Shown here piece by piece: positions 56,908 through 64,000 of a stretch of DNA of 64,000 nt. A program made the position numbers and the translations under genes. The notes beneath the pieces were generated by a model. The model saw only the letters and a list, made by a program, of their open reading frames with translations. It searched no databases and was not told the DNA's origin. Origin of the DNA: Paenibacillus sp. JJ-100 (GTDB lineage Bacteria; Bacillota; Bacilli; Paenibacillales; Paenibacillaceae); contig NZ_CAOJCM010000002.1 in the NCBI RefSeq assembly GCF_948329825.1, forward strand, positions 558,001 to 622,000. Reading direction: 5' to 3'. Each line of letters begins with the position of its first letter. Position 1 is the first letter of the stretch.

Positions 56908-57998
56908 TTTCTCACCCAGTTCAGAGAGTCATTGTTCGCTAGTTGATGGCATATTCCACTTCTATCACTTCCATCAATGTAGCTAATTAGTACATTGCTC
57001 GTAATCTCCAATTTTCTTGCTTCTTTTATTGTTTCCTTAACACATACAAAGCCGTCTGCATGATTATCCTCTGCCGTGTCAATTACTCCTCTAAAAATTT
57101 CATCCTGCAACTTTTCAAAGGGCTCGTCATAAGGCAACTCATCCCTAGCAAATCTTCTAAGTGATTCCGCTTTATAATAGTCTTCACGCTGTCTATTAAA
57201 ATGTCGATGCAGCGAGCTGTAGCTCTTTAACTCCTCAACACCAGCAATCTTTTTTCCAAGGTGATCTGAATATGCTTCAAATAGTTGTGAAACATATCTT
57301 ACTTCCTCCGGTTTTATTGAGGCTCCCGGGGGCTCCGACTGAGGTCTAGGCTTATTTAGTCCACCACCAAAACGATATTTGTAAAAAGGAGTGCTGCTGT
57401 ACTGTTCTATCAATTTCTGAGGGGGACAGTGACTTATTATTGAAAAGTCAAACTTTTGGATATATTCCAGCAATTCATTAGTTAAAAGAACTTCACTTAC
57501 ATTCGTTATCTTTTTCTTGCATTTATCTTCCCAAGCTGAAATTAATCCATCATTTAGACGAGTCGGGTACTCGATTAATTCTGACAAAGAAGTTCCCAAA
57601 CCACAAGAAGAAATCAAATAGTATTTTCTTGGAATTGTATATTCATTAATAAATGTGTAGTAGCATAGTTTCCCCAATTCTAACCATACATCACTTGGAT
57701 AAAGCGGATGGTCATAATGTTTACATTGATAATTATCCCAGACATGGTTCGGAGAATCATCATTTACAAATGCAACTATGTCTCTTCCCTTATCACCAGC
57801 CGAGCCTGAGCGATACACAGTTGAATACTCTTTTTTCAAATATCCATCGACCCATTCGCAAATCATGTCCTCAAATTGATCTGCTGAGAATGTCCGCAAT
57901 CTATCTATGGGGGGGATAGGCAACCCAAAAAGAATATCGTAATTATCCGGCTTTCGAGGTATTTTGAATGGTTCTAATTCACTAAGAGTAGTTTTCAT
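56904..57998 (-). CDS. ABC-3C effector with Mrr-type restriction endonuclease domain
   Basis: 364 residues from ATG 57998 behind AAAGGTGAT (frame open to 58016). The N-terminal PD-(D/E)xK nuclease: QFEDMICEWVDGYLKK (Glu43), YRSGSAGDKGRDIVAFV (Asp73) and NYQCKHY (Gln91, Lys93), the Mrr/restriction arrangement. A proline-rich linker (KPRPQSEPPGASIKPEE) leads to a helical C-terminal domain like those joining effectors to ABC-3C complexes (ELKSYSSLHRHFNRQREDYYKAESLRRFARDELP). First gene of the operon. Predicted to cut DNA upon activation. Confidence 0.82.
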   Translation of the reverse strand: MKTTLSELEPFKIPRKPDNYDILFGLPIPPIDRLRTFSADQFEDMICEWVDGYLKKEYSTVYRSGSAGDKGRDIVAFVNDDSPNHVWDNYQCKHYDHPLYPSDVWLELGKLCYYTFINEYTIPRKYYLISSCGLGTSLSELIEYPTRLNDGLISAWEDKCKKKITNVSEVLLTNELLEYIQKFDFSIISHCPPQKLIEQYSSTPFYKYRFGGGLNKPRPQSEPPGASIKPEEVRYVSQLFEAYSDHLGKKIAGVEELKSYSSLHRHFNRQREDYYKAESLRRFARDELPYDEPFEKLQDEIFRGVIDTAEDNHADGFVCVKETIKEARKLEITSNVLISYIDGSDRSGICHQLANNDSLNWVRK

Positions 57999-58584
57999 AT
58001 AATCACCTTTCAACAAAAAACGCTTCTTTATTTAATATATTCTACATTTTCTAAGCATTTCCTTTCTCATCCGAAAAAAAGTAGTCATCAAGAACTACAA
58101 CCAACATCATCCTTTCATAAGAATATCGAACTACCCCTTAGTGAAATCACGAAAAATACATCTTATGCCAAATAATTACTAATCAGACAACTATTCTTTA
58201 ACGATGAATTTATACCCAATCCACGATAAATTCATGCAATTGCATACATGTATTTAATGTTAAGATCCTCAATTTCCTTAATACAACGGATAGACAGATG
58301 TAATCACATCAGTATAGCCCGCATATTTATAGCCCCTTACTTGCTAGCTCTCACCTTCTTTATTTACATTCTATACGCAAATAAAGCTCATTCCTCACAA
58401 TCTCTCAAGTGGGAAGAGCTCTCAGTTTTTTATGAATACCTATCGGGGCTAACAGTAAAGTTTCTAGTGCTTTCACATCTAACAAAATTCACACCGATAC
58501 TTAGACTACAGTTACTATGACGTATAAGAATAAAACGAATATTCGCTGTGCATTGCAAATGATTTTAGATTTACATTCAGTAAG
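57999..58584. other. 586-bp AT-rich region upstream of the ABC-3C operon
   Basis: Probably holds the operon promoter. A + strand frame at 58248-58520 lacks a ribosome binding site and coding character and is not called. No repeats or att-like sites recognised. Confidence 0.5.
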
Positions 58585-58962
58585 TTAAGAATTTAAACCC
58601 AATCTTTTTTTCACCACATCTAATAAATCATATATCTCCTGTTTACCTTCTGGATGCTCCTCCAAGTACTTCTCACTGTAAATCAACAAATAATTATAAA
58701 ATTCATCATACTCCATGACTGCCATTACATCTTCATCGTATGCTGGAGGCTCTCCGATAAAACATACTTTCTGATCACCAATGTATTCTTCTTCTTCTGG
58801 AGAATGATAGGATGAGAATTGTACTTCCAATGGACCTGAACCATACCCATGTCTCTCATGATCTCCGAAATATGTTAAAGCTCTTGGAAAATCAATAATC
58901 CAGAAATAAGATTCAACTAATTGATCTATTTCAGCTTTTGCTTTTAGTATTTTGTACATCAT
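58585..58962 (-). CDS. Probable immunity protein for the upstream WXG toxin
   Basis: 125 acidic residues (MMYKILKAKAEIDQLVESYFWIIDFPRALTYFGDHERHGYG...). No named family recognised; size, charge and position 19 bp downstream of the toxin gene fit a cognate antitoxin-like immunity protein that blocks the toxin domain. GAAGGAGAG precedes the ATG. Confidence 0.75.
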   Translation of the reverse strand: MMYKILKAKAEIDQLVESYFWIIDFPRALTYFGDHERHGYGSGPLEVQFSSYHSPEEEEYIGDQKVCFIGEPPAYDEDVMAVMEYDEFYNYLLIYSEKYLEEHPEGKQEIYDLLDVVKKRLGLNS

Positions 58963-58981
58963 ATCTCTCCTTCGATATTAA

Positions 58982-60316
58982 CTAAAATGCTGGATAAAAG
59001 TTCTTTATGTTCCCTTTGTCATCTACAAATCCTACAAATTTAAGTCCATTTAATTCACCTTTAACTATCCCATTTTTCACATTCCCAGCCTGAATCTGTG
59101 GTTCCAATGCTGCTTTTCCCCAATTATACATCCTTTCATTAGAGATTATATTAGGATCATATACTGTTTTAGGGTCATTCACTCTTTTCCCAATCACATT
59201 TCCATTTTCTTCTCTTATCGGCTCAAAAACACTTTTATCTGATTCACTTCGTTTCAAGGATGGTAATTGATACTCTATTTCGTAAATCCCCTCAATATTG
59301 TGCTTCTTAGGCTCACCGATATAATAATCTTTTTGAACACTCAGCCCATATTTATTCGCGTCTTCTTGTAAAACCTCATTAAATTTTTCTAAATTATGAC
59401 CACCTGACACTCCTGGTCTGCTACCTCTTTTAAAACCATCTACGTTCACCAAATGATCGTAAGGTCTTTGCAATTTCTCAGTATCACTTACTTCTTCACT
59501 TATTACAGTCTTAGCGACTTCTCTTTTTCCCTCAGGTTCTTTTTTTTGCCCATTTCCTTTCCTCGCTTCAGCCGCTTCTATATTCTTTTTAATCTTCGCC
59601 ACAGCCGGATCAGAAGCAGAGAAGCGAAACGGTCCTTTGCGACCTGGCATACTTCCGCGAACCATTTGAAAAGCCATAAGAAGCTGACTATACTTCAGGG
59701 AAGTTATCATCACCTTAGCATACTTATCCGATACAGGCTCTCCAGTGAAGGGATGGACTCGATTTTCAAAAGCTTTAATCTGCAAGGCATATATATCTTC
59801 TTCCGGCTCTTCGGGCTTCACAGCTTCAGCTTGCATCTGATTAAAATCCACATGTCCATGATCTTTCTTGTAAGCCTGCAAGGCTGCCTGATCAGTAACA
59901 CCATTCTCATTCACGGGTAACCATACATACCTACCATAGATATTGACTTGAGCCATCCGATAGCCTTTATCTTCCGAACCCGCGTCAGTCCCCGAGTTCA
60001 TCATCGTTGCTGCACCTACAGCACCGAGAACACCACCTATACTACCTGTCTCCGCATCTGCATTCTCAAATCGGGTAGCAATATCATTTAAGTCCTGAGA
60101 AGTATACGTCATGCTCTCCAGTGCTTTTTGCAATACTGGAAGTGCTTGTGTAAATTGTCTATAAAAGTTCTCCTGCGTCACCCCCAGCCACATGGTCTGA
60201 AGGAACATGATATGTCTTGTGAGATCTTGTTGGATAACCTCCAATTGTTGTCTCGCCTGATCCACCTGTTTCGATACGTGGTGTAACTGTTCAGGGGTAA
60301 CTTTAATTGTACTCAT
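58982..60316 (-). CDS. WXG100-type secreted polymorphic toxin
   Basis: 444 residues. The N-terminal about 95 form a WXG100 helical hairpin (Trp43-Leu-Gly45 in TMWLGVTQENFY), the signal for type VII (ESX/Yuk) secretion. A linker region (YGRYVWLPVNENGVTD; EDIYALQIKAFENRVHPFTGEPVSD) leads to a C-terminal toxin (about 300-444) with GVSGGHNLEKFNEVL, GIYEIEYQLP, TVYDPNIISNERMYNWGKAAL and KFVGFVDDKGNIKNFYPAF. This resembles the CdiA-family toxin C-terminal domain (RNase/tRNase class), by eye. Immunity gene follows directly. Confidence 0.82.
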   Translation of the reverse strand: MSTIKVTPEQLHHVSKQVDQARQQLEVIQQDLTRHIMFLQTMWLGVTQENFYRQFTQALPVLQKALESMTYTSQDLNDIATRFENADAETGSIGGVLGAVGAATMMNSGTDAGSEDKGYRMAQVNIYGRYVWLPVNENGVTDQAALQAYKKDHGHVDFNQMQAEAVKPEEPEEDIYALQIKAFENRVHPFTGEPVSDKYAKVMITSLKYSQLLMAFQMVRGSMPGRKGPFRFSASDPAVAKIKKNIEAAEARKGNGQKKEPEGKREVAKTVISEEVSDTEKLQRPYDHLVNVDGFKRGSRPGVSGGHNLEKFNEVLQEDANKYGLSVQKDYYIGEPKKHNIEGIYEIEYQLPSLKRSESDKSVFEPIREENGNVIGKRVNDPKTVYDPNIISNERMYNWGKAALEPQIQAGNVKNGIVKGELNGLKFVGFVDDKGNIKNFYPAF

Positions 60317-60618
60317 CCATTTTCACCACTCGTCTAAGTTAGAATAAAACTATGTTAGCAGAAGTTTAATAGGGATTTCATCCGGCTAACTTCCTAATTT
60401 TGTTGCATTAATCCTCACTTGGTTACATCCCCTAACTAATGGTCCATAGCAATACACGAAATCTCTAAACTTACTCAGCCGTCTTCCCCCATATTTAATT
60501 TAACCCGCCAGAGCTCTATAGCATCAGCTTCCTATGTAGGCTTCAATCTCTAAGTCATTCTTCTTACGTAAATACAAATATCTGTACCACTGTTAACTTC
60601 GTACCCGTGTAATGACAA
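60317..60618. other. 302-bp spacer between toxin and frameshifted gene
   Basis: AT-rich, presumably carrying the toxin promoter. No gene, repeat or terminator recognised. Confidence 0.45.
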
Positions 60619-61087
60619 TCACTTACTCTCTTTAACTCGCTCAATCTTCTGTACAAAATCACAAACAGACTGAAAATCTTCTTTCGTATAAAGCTCGGTT
60701 AACCCATTCGCCTCGTCCTGCCAATCAGGACCGTACTGTAAAAGATAATCTGTAAACCATTCATAATAAGACGGATTGGTCGGATTCAACCATATCAATC
60801 TTTGATACATCTTTATTACACAATGAATCGGTAGAAAAAAAATGAGTGATTTCATAATTTATCGCTTCTACTAAATGATTCAAGTTGACTGTATGATCTA
60901 TCTCGGATAACAATTGATTAGACAGAGATTCTACGGTCACTCTCTTTGCCTTCAATTCCGCCTGATCTAATTTAGACCAATCCCGGTCGATTAACTGATG
61001 TAGAGTTTCTACGGTACATTGTAAGGTCAAAGCCATCATCCTTTTTACATCAAGTTTCTTCTCGTCTTCAGCAAAATAGTTTTGCAC
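60619..61087 (-). pseudogene. Frameshifted immunity-like gene
   Basis: Two overlapping minus-strand frames fit one ancestral protein. The first (from 61087) reads MQNYFAEDEKKLDVKRMMAL...HLVEAINYEITHFF; the second continues CVIKMYQRLIWLNPTNPSYYEWFTDYLLQYGPDWQDEANGL to the stop at 60619. The frames can be joined at a run of eight T residues on the coding strand (60835-60842), a typical slip site. Without correction the first product ends at 60761. Either a pseudogene, a slippage-controlled gene, or an assembly error. Family not recognised; it lies among orphan immunity genes. Confidence 0.6.
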
Positions 61088-61156
61088 TCTGGAGACTCTA
61101 AGATAAAGTATTTTATCTAATCACCAATATACTTACTCTTCTAGCGAATAATAGGG

Positions 61157-61663
61157 TCATCTATTCCCGTTCGGGATCCAGTCTTTAGGATTCTTATAGC
61201 ACCAATCCGGATCATACGGTAAAGATTTCAGTTCTTGTATGTCCTCCCAGCTGTATACCCAATCATTATCTGCTATCCAGAAATAATCATCAGGATTTAG
61301 CTTCAGATATTCATAAATAAAATGAAAGATTAACTCTTGATTACCATAGATATCTTCTATATGCCCAATCTGGCATAACGTCTCACTAGTGTATAAACCT
61401 AAATCTTCGTGATAATAAAAGTCCGTGCTCGGGCTACTAATACTATGAATATGGAAGATCAATGAGGATTCATTGTTCCCTATATCTGACTTGCGGTTAA
61501 TGTTAAGCGTTGTATATAGAAATGTTCCTTCATTCGTGTACATTTTGTTGTTGTAGAAATAAAGAGCAGAGTCGGAATGAAAAGCCGCAACGATTGTATC
61601 AGCTAACAGCTTCTCAGGAGAGTATCGATCTTTCTTTGTTAAAATAACGGCTGAAGTGCCCAT
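61157..61663 (-). CDS. Hypothetical, possible orphan immunity protein
   Basis: 168 residues, no known family seen. Aromatic-rich and acidic (PDDYFWIADNDWVYSWEDIQELKSLPYDPDWCYKNPKDWIP), with a conserved-looking SLIFHIHSISSPSTDFYYHEDLGLY. AGGAGG lies about 13 bases before the ATG. Position in a row of small minus-strand genes after a polymorphic toxin suggests an immunity role; function is inferred from context only. Confidence 0.65.
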   Translation of the reverse strand: MGTSAVILTKKDRYSPEKLLADTIVAAFHSDSALYFYNNKMYTNEGTFLYTTLNINRKSDIGNNESSLIFHIHSISSPSTDFYYHEDLGLYTSETLCQIGHIEDIYGNQELIFHFIYEYLKLNPDDYFWIADNDWVYSWEDIQELKSLPYDPDWCYKNPKDWIPNGNR

Positions 61664-61844
61664 GAGATTAAAATTTCCTCCTTCAAACTGATATTACATG
61701 ACTTAGATGTGATATTTGTTGCAACATCCGTTCATCTTCTTTAAGTGTAATTACCTCTCAACATTTTGATAAGAATCATACCTTTTGTAACTTCATCTAC
61801 GAAAAAGAACTCTTAACTTGATAAGCTCAGAGTCCCAAAAATCA

Positions 61845-62645
61845 TTAATAATTCAATTCACATTCATAACCATAAAAATATTTCATTCCGCTTTTCCATT
61901 CTTTTTTCGATAGATTCTCAACATAGGTTATAAAACTTTTGTAGTTATTCTCATTAAGTATTGTGTAGTAATCTCCGGGTGCTTTCTCACCAGACCAGAT
62001 AGATAACAACGATGGGATTAATTCCAACTCCAGTGCCTGATTAGTGTCAGTAGCAATGAAGTCTCTTTCAATTAATTCTTTAGCTAAGTCACCAGGAAAA
62101 ACTAAATTACGATGATAATAGTACATTCGTGTATCGCACTCATCTCTATACTCCAAATAATATCGACCAATATCTTCTAAACTCGCATCCTCGCCTAACT
62201 CTTCTTCAAAGTTCGTATAAATATCAATTGCATCTCTTAAAATGATAGAAATTTCATCTATTTCATCCCACTCTTCGAGTAGTACTAGCAAATATGGGAC
62301 GATCTCAGCTGAAAGTGAAGTAACTGCCGCCGAACCAAAGGTACGTATTACATCATCATTAGCACCTTCGAGAAAACGAAGATTAGTTGGATCTAATAGG
62401 TCATCATGAGTACATACCGAACAGAAAATTCTAATACAAAGATTCAGTACAGATTTATCTTTGGTACGATTCACTAGTTGAAACAACAGTGGTTTTTGTG
62501 TAAAATCTCCTAATTTAAAAAGATCAATAAGATGAAATAAAATGTCCTTCTCATTATCTGCTTTTAGAATTTTTTCTTTAACACCTGGAATACTATAAAG
62601 CGGTCTTTCGCCATACCAAATGCTGTTCATTAAGTTATTACTCAT
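61845..62645 (-). CDS. Hypothetical, possible immunity protein (helical)
   Basis: 266 residues, all-helical by appearance (SIWYGERPLYSIPGVKEKIL...; LVLLEEWDEIDEISIILRDAIDIYTNFEEELGED). It resembles immunity proteins of polymorphic toxin systems that share the SIWYGE-type opening, but I cannot name the family securely. AGAGGTAG precedes the ATG. No toxin gene is next to it in the window. Confidence 0.65.
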   Translation of the reverse strand: MSNNLMNSIWYGERPLYSIPGVKEKILKADNEKDILFHLIDLFKLGDFTQKPLLFQLVNRTKDKSVLNLCIRIFCSVCTHDDLLDPTNLRFLEGANDDVIRTFGSAAVTSLSAEIVPYLLVLLEEWDEIDEISIILRDAIDIYTNFEEELGEDASLEDIGRYYLEYRDECDTRMYYYHRNLVFPGDLAKELIERDFIATDTNQALELELIPSLLSIWSGEKAPGDYYTILNENNYKSFITYVENLSKKEWKSGMKYFYGYECELNY

Positions 62646-63151
62646 TTTTCTACCTCTCTATCTCCTCATGACACTTATGAGCCCCGGTTTCTTTATTTTG
62701 CTCTTTGCTAACTTTCGTTGATATTACAATCAAAACGTGGTATTCGCTTGAACAGCTTTCTCTGCTTGCTGCACGCGAAACGCTTGGTTAAATGCAGCAT
62801 TAGTGTAGGATATCGTCTGGAGCACGAGCAGAATGAGTTTGGCAACTTTATAAAATAGGCCCATTCCTAATAGAAATAGACTTTCCTCATAATGAAGTGA
62901 TCGCTTAAGCAATTATATTTTTGTGCAAATATTGCCCTCATGCTACTCAGTTATGAACTATAAGATATTTATAAATCTTCTCCTATAAAAATCTAATCTA
63001 TGTATTCAAAATCCCAAAGAAAATCAAACTATATCTCCTTATTTAATGTTGCCAAGTTCTCAGCAATTTTTTCATCTGTCCCTCTTACATCATACTCAAT
63101 TAATACTTCACCTTATTAGTTTAAAGAGGGTCATTTGGGACTGAATATCCC
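62646..63151. other. 506-bp AT-rich region between immunity-like genes
   Basis: Holds only a 60-residue frame (62730-62912) ending NAAFNQAFRVQQAEKAVQANTTF, which might be a decayed gene fragment but lacks a start signal. No other feature seen. Confidence 0.45.
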
Positions 63152-63649
63152 CTAATAATGTTGAAGCTCACCATTATATTTTTCTATCAAAAACTCTGAA
63201 AAACTATCACTTAATTTTATAAACTCACCTTGAGTAACTGACTCATCATAGCTTTCTTCAAAAAAATAGACTGGAGGGTTACTACCCTCGTTTAGATCAA
63301 AAAACCAGTACATATATCCTTGATGTCCCATAAAAACAAATTGGTCGTCACCTATTCTATTTTTAAAGTTACATTCTTCCAATACTTCTATTGCCCCCTC
63401 CTTTAATGCTTTATAAATTTCTACATCTTGTATAGTATAGTCTGACCCTTTGAACATAATGTAGCCCCTACCTGCAAGCTCCATAAAATTCAAATACGCT
63501 TCAGGTAATTTTCTGCCTCCTGCAATTTTTATTATTTGCATCATATCATTTGCATCACAAGCCTTAAGATGACTACCGTAGTGTTCCTTTAAAAATATTA
63601 AAAATGAATCTATATTATTCTCCCCAAGATATTTGCTTCCTATTTTCAT
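63152..63649 (-). CDS. SMI1/KNR4-family protein (probable immunity protein)
   Basis: 165 residues from ATG 63649 (MKIGSKYLGENN), with GAGGAG nine bases upstream; the frame is open to 63715. The SUKH/SMI1 pattern is visible: AGGRKLPEAYLNFMELAGRGYIMFKGSDYTI... and FVFMGHQGYMYWFFDLNEGSNPPVYFFEE...SDSFSEFLIEKY. SUKH proteins are common immunity proteins against secreted nuclease toxins. An orphan here (no toxin adjacent). Confidence 0.85.
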   Translation of the reverse strand: MKIGSKYLGENNIDSFLIFLKEHYGSHLKACDANDMMQIIKIAGGRKLPEAYLNFMELAGRGYIMFKGSDYTIQDVEIYKALKEGAIEVLEECNFKNRIGDDQFVFMGHQGYMYWFFDLNEGSNPPVYFFEESYDESVTQGEFIKLSDSFSEFLIEKYNGELQHY

Positions 63650-63763
63650 AAAACCAAACTCCTCATCTCTTTTTTTAGTTTGTAATCTAATAATTAAAAC
63701 ACTTTTAAACTTCATTTGATTGTGACCGATAAAATCAGCACCACTATTACAAACTTCTCTATA

Positions 63764-63958
63764 TCAGTAATAATTATACTCCCAAAAGAAATCAAATATA
63801 TTGTTATCTTTGTTGTCTCTAATAGTTGTTTGACTAAGAAGCAAGTCCTGCATTAGTGGATTAGTTAAATTTCTCAGGTTTTCTAAATAAACAAAGAGTG
63901 TTGAGTGCCTCATAGATGTCATCTCCCAATTTGAATAATGAAGAACCATTTTCCCCAA
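63764..63958 (-). CDS. Short hypothetical frame at the right edge, possibly a fragment
   Basis: 64 residues from a TTG at 63958 (an internal ATG MTSMRHSTLF follows at about 63922). The sequence MRHSTLFVYLENLRNLTNPLMQDLLLSQTTIRDNKDNNIFDFFWEYNYY looks like the end of a larger protein. The same frame continues upstream for about 10 codons to a stop TAA near 63989. Probably a decayed immunity gene; low confidence. Confidence 0.3.
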   Translation of the reverse strand: MGKMVLHYSNWEMTSMRHSTLFVYLENLRNLTNPLMQDLLLSQTTIRDNKDNNIFDFFWEYNYY

Positions 63959-64000
63959 AAACCTTTCCTGATTTCGAAATAAACAATATTATGTTTCCAC

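Noticed and set aside
58248..58520. 90-codon + strand frame with hydrophobic stretch before the ABC-3C operon
   Set aside because: No ribosome binding site, isolated and in AT-rich sequence where chance frames are common.
62730..62912. 60-codon minus-strand frame
   Set aside because: No start signal and no recognisable domain; at best a decayed fragment.

Overview
The window looks like a chromosomal segment of a Paenibacillus-type low-to-mid GC Firmicute. Evidence from the sequence: strong AGGAGG-type ribosome binding sites, a Bacillus-type MntR with all six metal ligands, spore photoproduct lyase SplB, an Fnr with the C-terminal cysteine cluster of Bacillus Fnr, Bacillus-type Zur, a T-box riboswitch before metG, the Amj alternative lipid II flippase, and several secreted proteins with copper-amine-oxidase-like 'stalk' domains. 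No rRNA, tRNA or CRISPR array was seen.

Left part (1-34 kb) is mostly core and metabolic. A truncated secreted stalk/GHL10 glycosidase runs off the left edge. It is followed by mntR, splB, ccdA, a zinc uptake operon (znuA-znuC-znuB, Zur box in front of znuA), T-box-controlled metG, zur-yidD, and a large secreted stalk/PKD protein. An anaerobic fermentation block follows (pflB-pflA, adhE, fnr) with TGTGA-N6-TCACA boxes in the pfl and adhE control regions and a near match before fnr. Next come a lipoprotein, an HxlR regulator, a sugar-catabolism cluster (Gfo/Idh/MocA, sugar-phosphate epimerase-like, ThuA) divergent from an AraC regulator, a second Gfo/Idh/MocA enzyme, a TVP38 membrane protein, msrAB, an MFS exporter with its TetR regulator sharing an operator motif, amj and a DUF2188 protein.

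Middle part (34-49 kb) mixes accessory and metabolic genes: a YitT membrane protein lacking its usual C-terminal domain; a two-gene unit encoding a TIR-like (predicted NADase) protein with a GAF-like tail and a translationally coupled 77-residue protein; a GH20 hexosaminidase; an AraC remnant next to an EamA transporter; a YhjD-like protein behind an operator palindrome; cysK; a DinG-family helicase; a catalase; and a secreted PL9-like pectate lyase.

Right part (49-64 kb) is visibly more AT-rich and looks like a genomic island. It starts with a divergent DUF6809 / Xre pair sharing a palindromic operator. It then carries a tightly packed minus-strand defence-like operon: a Mrr-type restriction-endonuclease effector, an ABC-three-component (ABC-3C) middle component, an SMC/Rad50-like ABC ATPase with a CPVC hook, a 1034-residue sacsin-like GHKL ATPase and a Schlafen/AlbA_2-like protein with a putative nuclease C-terminus. 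After that comes a type VII secretion-type WXG toxin with its probable immunity gene and a row of orphan immunity-like genes (one frameshifted, SMI1/KNR4-like, others unknown) to the right edge.

The strongest candidates for undescribed biology are the ABC-3C operon extended by the GHKL-ATPase/AlbA_2 pair, and the TIR-like/GAF-like protein with its coupled small partner. Intergenic curiosities include a dispersed ~90-bp repeat with an internal hairpin (two copies), three near-identical tandem hairpins downstream of adhE, and a nearly symmetric operator in the initially transcribed region of the YhjD-like gene.
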